64,000 nucleotides of DNA. Source: Trichobilharzia szidati. Lineage: Eukaryota; Platyhelminthes; Trematoda; Strigeidida; Schistosomatidae. A model generated the notes under the pieces. It was not told the DNA's origin, searched no databases, and was given only the letters and a program-made list of their open reading frames with translations. Each line of letters opens with the position of its first letter. Position 1 is the first letter of the stretch. Shown here piece after piece: positions 37,101 to 43,100 of the stretch. Where the stretch lies: positions 104,492,582-104,556,581 of the forward strand of contig OX235273.1 of the NCBI GenBank assembly GCA_944472155.2, written 5' to 3'. Both the position numbers and the translations under genes were made by a program.

Positions 37101-40100
37101 ATTACGTTTGACTGTCACCAAGATAGAGAGAGAGCAGCATGAGCAACAGTGATGATATAACTAACTATCAATTTTCTATAACCTCGCCTAGATTACTAGC
37201 TCACTAGTTTTCTAGCCAGTCCCAAGCCCGGATAAAGAGGGAGGGTTGGGGCGTGGTGCTAGCAACTCCACCTCCAAAACTTAACCAAATTGCTACAGAA
37301 ACTTCAACGCACAAATATATTAAAAATTCTAAAAGTATAAACAATAACCTTATTTTTCGCTGGAATCGGGGAAGTGAAATGACGCAGACTGGTGAAAGCC
37401 TTCGGGAAGCCAGTCAGCCGATGTGCCTTTTTTCGATGAAAGCAAAAATAAGGATGGGGAAGTGGAATATTCGTACAATGTACGAAACTGGAAAGGCTGC
37501 TCAGGTAGCCGCAGAAATGAGAAGATATAAAATAGAAGTGTTGGAAATCTGCGAGAGCAGATGGAATGGATGTGGAAGGTGCCAACTAACAACTGGAGAG
37601 ACAATAATCTACTCCGGTCACCCAGAGGACAATCATGAGCACACTGAGGGAGTGGCCATCATGATGTCACCAACAGCAGTCAAAGCTCTCATGCAGTGGG
37701 AACCAATCTCCTCCAGGATAATGACAGCCAGGTTCAACTCAAAAGGAAGGAAGGTTACAATCATTCAATGATATGCGCCTACAAACGTCTCAGAACAAGA
37801 GAAGAAGGAGGCCTTCTACAGACAACTACAAGCAGTAATGGACAACGCCCAACAAATATGCAGGAGAAAGTGGAGATGGATTGGACACTCGCTGAGGAGG
37901 CCGCTGGGTGACATCGCGCGTCAGGCCAGTGCTCGAGTGGAATCCGAAAGGGAAGTGGCGAGTGGGACGTCCAAGGGTGACATGGAGGAGATCGTGTGAA
38001 GAAGAGTTGAAACAGTATGGACTAACATGGATGCAAGTGAAAAGTACAGCAGAAGACAGAACCAAGTGGAGACGTGTAGTTGAAGCCCTATGTTCCACTA
38101 GGAATCCAAGGGAACAATAAAATAAAAATAAATCAATTTTCTATGATTTTCTATCAGTATTCATTCTATAGTTTATATCAAACTGTGCAGGCCTACACAT
38201 TGAGTGGATTTGATAAACCGATAGACAGAAGGACAGAATGGCATGAAACCATTGAATGCATATTTTGATTGAATGAACACACTAGGGGCAGAAAGGAACT
38301 AATTATGTCATACGTCAAGCAAGTCCTTGCTGTGTGTTTTAGTACAGCCTGAATTGAAATGTGGTCTCACCCCCCCGCATGCTCTAAGATGGCTGACTCA
38401 TCATCAACATGTTACACTCTGAATTGGTGTTATTCGATGGTTGGAGGCAATCAACAAGGAAGCTCTGGTTGGATCTAGCTAGCTAGATAGGTTTCGTGCT
38501 TTTTGACACTGGTTAGTCAGTATGACATGTCTACAATTTAGAAGGAAATCATACCCCTTCTGAGATTAGTTACTACCGAATGTCCAATCAGTGTATTCAT
38601 TACAGTTCTACAGGAGATCGGTAGTGAGTCAGAATAACTCAGTGGTAATGTTTCTGACTGCATCATCATTTATGGTTTGATCAGGGTTCGAATTTCACAC
38701 CTTGCTAACTGGTGAATCCCAGCAAGAACTTGAATATATATATATATATATATTCCTTTTACGTTCCGAATGGGACAATGGGTTTCAAACCTTAAGTATA
38801 GAAGTTACAGTGTGCTGAGATCTAGCTGCAAGCCGAAAACTGTAGACAGTAATTTACGTCAATGTTTACGTCCCGAATCGGGGTCATGAGAAAAAACAAT
38901 AACAAAGCTTAACCTTGAGGAACTCAACAACCAATCACAGCAGACTTAACGTGTGCAAATACCATTCGCAGATATATGGCTTAACTTTCTAAGAAACAGT
39001 CACAAGCAGTACAGAATAACCTTGAGCAAGAAAACAACCAATCAGAAGACGTTGCTTCTCTGCTAACAATAGCGCTAATAATAATGTACATAAAAATCTA
39101 TAAATATGTGTTGATTTTCTGAATAAACGATCTGTTGCCTGGCCCTTGTCTTCTGTCGGTACAACAGTAGCTATGGGGTTAGGGTTGCTAACTTCACACT
39201 CCACACCTTCCCTATCCACCAAACTTACTGCTGGCTAAGCCAGGAGTCGAACCTGAAGAACATGTGCTTGGTTGGCGAGCATTCCACTGCTGAACCACTG
39301 ATGTGTACTTAAGCGTAAAATCATATACACACATAATCACTCTTATGCAGAATACATTTACAATACTGGTAAAACTTAATGTAGTTGTGTTATGTGAGCT
39401 GCATAGTAATGTAACTGCAAAGCTTTTAATGTCTTGTGGTGGAGTGGATCTAGTGAAAGACTGTGAGGATAGCCAAGACGAAAAGACAGTGGAGGATTTG
39501 GACTTCGCCAATGACTCATGTGCAATGTTGCACAAACTTGAAGAGCTACAGATAACAATGAAAAGCTTGGCAGAAGAGATAGGGAAGACAGGACTTCAAG
39601 TGGACATAGAGAAGACAAAGGTGATGAATACACTTAACCAATTAAAACAATTACCAATCACCATCACCGGAAGGAATCTAAACGAATTCATCTGTTTCAC
39701 CTACCTGACCTAAGTAGTATCGTTTCCAACTAGAGGAGACAAGGATAAAGGTGTCCGAACTTTCAACACTATCAGTTAGTGCTTCCACGCGGTTCAGGGA
39801 ATTAGTGCGCATGTTATGAAATAGCATTTCCAACTGACTTCCGCGCTCGATACTGAAGATCACATGGCTGATCAGAAAAGATAATCAAGAGAGAACTCTG
39901 ACAGGTGAAGTGAAATAACCAAGTACCTGTCGCCCACCAAATATACAGGAGAAGACGTTCAGCGAAGAGACTCTTTTCAGCAAATTCATTCACATAGCTG
40001 TACAATCGCATTTATATATAATTATTTGTGTGCGTGTGTACATGGGGTTTGTCAAGTTTAGATAATTGATCAGGTAATACAAGAATGATCTAATATAGAA

Positions 40101-43100
40101 ACAAGGTTAATCAGACAGCAACTAAAGTAAGATTGAGTTCGTAAGTTAGATGACGTAATATAATTGACTAAAATGTTTCAACTTAGGTCAGTGTAGCAAC
40201 AGAGGTAATTACAGGTAGAAACTAAGAGGAAGTGGGGTAGAGAATAATGACATTTAAATTAAAACTGAAATTGAACAAACAAAATGGATGACGTTACATA
40301 AATGACTAGAAATTGAGCATTGGTCAAGCCGGTAACAGTGGTAGTGAGGTGTAGAAATTAAATCGGGTGAGGGTAGAGAACAAGAAAGTTGAAAATGTAA
40401 AATATTACAATTGCGAAGACAAAATAATACTAGTGCAGGCACATCCAGGTGACGAGTCCCAAATAGGACGAAATGCGCATCCCGGATTCCACTGCTAGTC
40501 ACCATCCACCGACTTTGAAGTTTGTTTGGGGCTTAACTTGGTGTCCGGATTCTATTAGATGTTCTAAGATGGAGCTGCGGGGGCATCGTTTTTCTCCTTT
40601 GTAAAACCATGTTGGTAAGTGTTCGGTGATACGTTTGGAAAGCGAACGCTGGGTACGGCCGACATACCTGTCTCCACACGAGTAGGTGAATTGATAAATA
40701 CACATTGATGAGGCCAGCAATGGTAGCTTATCCTTCACGTTCACATGAATCATAGGTTTTGTGGAGAAGGTTAGTCGTAGTTCAGCTGCGAAGAAGGTCA
40801 TCTTAAGTGAGCGCGACAGTCGATTTTTTAGTGTTTCCGCAGATATATCTCCATTGAATTGAAGGTTCATGCAGAGTAGTTTTTTCGGGACGCTAAGCAT
40901 GGGCGGCTTTTGTGGTCTAGGATTCATAGATTTTGCAATAAATTTTGTAATTACCTCTGTTGCTACCCTGACCTAAGTTGAAACATTTTAGTCAATTATA
41001 TTACGTCATCTAACTTACGAACTCAATCTTACTTTAGTTGCTGTCTGATTAACCTTGTTTCTATATCAGATCATTCTGGTATTACCTGATCAATTATCTA
41101 AACTTGACAAACCCCATGTACACACGCACACAAATAATTATATATAAATGCGATTGTACAGCTATGTGAATGAATTCGCCGAAAAGAGTCGCTTCACTGA
41201 ACGTCTTCTCTTTTTCATATGACTCAATGGGGATTTTCAAGCTACTCAAATATACAGAAGAAAACAAAGGGATGGATTAGATATCCTCTGTGAAGACCTT
41301 TCAGTGACATAACGCGCCAGACAAACCTTCAAGTGGGACCCGAGTCAGAAGCAAAGAGTTTGGCATGAATTCAAGGGTGAAATGGAGGAGATCATGAGAA
41401 TGCAAAATGAAATGTGAAATGACAATGTGTTGCTGAAATCTTATGCCTTTATACCAGGAGTTCAACAAAAAAAACGAGATTCAAAAAAAAATATTATCTG
41501 CAGCAACAAGCAGTCGTCAAGTAGAACTTACCATTTGTATTTCGTGTATTTGATGTTGATAAAAATGTTGGCGTCAGTGTATTATTTCCTGTTGAATTAT
41601 TATTCACTAGGACACCTAAATGTCGCATAATACTAATATAAATCTCCTTAGTCAAATTAGGTTCAGGTATCCATTCATTGATAAGGAAATCTGGAACAGC
41701 TTCAGGAGCTATATTGAAAAATTGAAAAAAAAAAGAACATCGAAAAAAAGTCTTTACAAAAATGTACACTAGTTTCTGTTGAAATCACCAGGCTACCTAA
41801 ATTCTCTGTCGTGTTTACTCCGTTTTAAATTGTTTTAATGACCTAATGACCAGAATAAAACAGAATTTGTAGTCGCGCGTAATTTCAAATAAGTTTCTGC
41901 CTACCGCTTGGGATTTTTCGAAAGAAATGGAGGAAGAACATCTTGGAGGAGTACTGGAGCAAGATTCGGTGACTCTAAACTATAGCAGCCCAAACTAAAA
42001 CTACCTAGCGAACGGATAAATGACCTTGACAACGACAACTTTGACCAATCAGAAGCCTTTATATAGAAACGGCGCATAATTTCAATAAAACGTTGATATA
42101 AATTAAAAGTCAATCTGAACGAAGAATATCCTTTCAATAATTTCTCCTCTTCTGGTTCTTACAATTATAAAATATAATATTTGTTGTCGTTACAATAATG
42201 ATAGCCAGTAATGCGGTGGATACATTTTTAACGTAGAATAAAAGATTAGTTATGGGGTGTCAAAATAAATAGTCGTATTTGTGTGACAAACATGCTAGGC
42301 TGAAATCGATTACAAAATATTGTAAAACGGGAGACAATGGTGATTAATCATGAAAGATCTGAAGAGTGTGGGGTAGGAAAATTGACAAGTCAGTTCAAGG
42401 TTATAAAAGGTGTCAGGTGAGTGGAGTGGCTAGTACAAAGTGGTATGTATTAAACAGGAGCTAGTTAGACTGCAATGAGAGGTTCATCATGAAATAACGA
42501 ATGTGTGAAATGAAACAGGTGGAGGCATATATTGAGAAAAGAGATATTATCATTAATAATAAGTTCGGATAGTAAAAATGAAAAATCCAATCGTACTGAG
42601 AGAATGTTTGCATGAAGGGCATAAATTATGACGAATAATAATATTAATAATAATAATAATTGTAATAATAAGCAAAGGAAAGAAAGAAAAAAAGTCAAGA
42701 GGGTTAAGGGGAAGGAGCACTCTTGGTGAGAAGAAGAATCATCAATCCAAGTTTGGCTACGGTAGGAACAGCGTCTGGATGTGTTCATTTTGGATACAAA
42801 GTTCCGGTTTAGTCGATCTTATTGCAACAGCTTCAGCTATGTGTAGAAGACGTAAGCGAACTGTACGTGATAACGACTTCGGAAATATGGTATCTAACCC
42901 TGAAAGCTGTGTTGACATCGATGCGATATCCAGTATCGACCAAGTGTGACAGGATCGGGCGCTTTTTTATGCACTTAATTTCCCCCCTGCTGAATCAAGC
43001 TGGTAAATGTTCTGGAACCCGTAGACGAACCTGCCTAATCGTGCGCCCTATATAACTTGAACCACAGGAACAGCTGAAATGGTATATGCATGAAGAAGAG

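Noticed and set aside
41868..42095. Another solo LTR
   Set aside because: TATA and AATAAA motifs are present but no TG...CA ends or duplication could be placed.
42465..42788. 107-codon leucine-rich minus frame
   Set aside because: Arises from A/T-rich PLE terminal sequence and AAT runs; no membrane-protein evidence.
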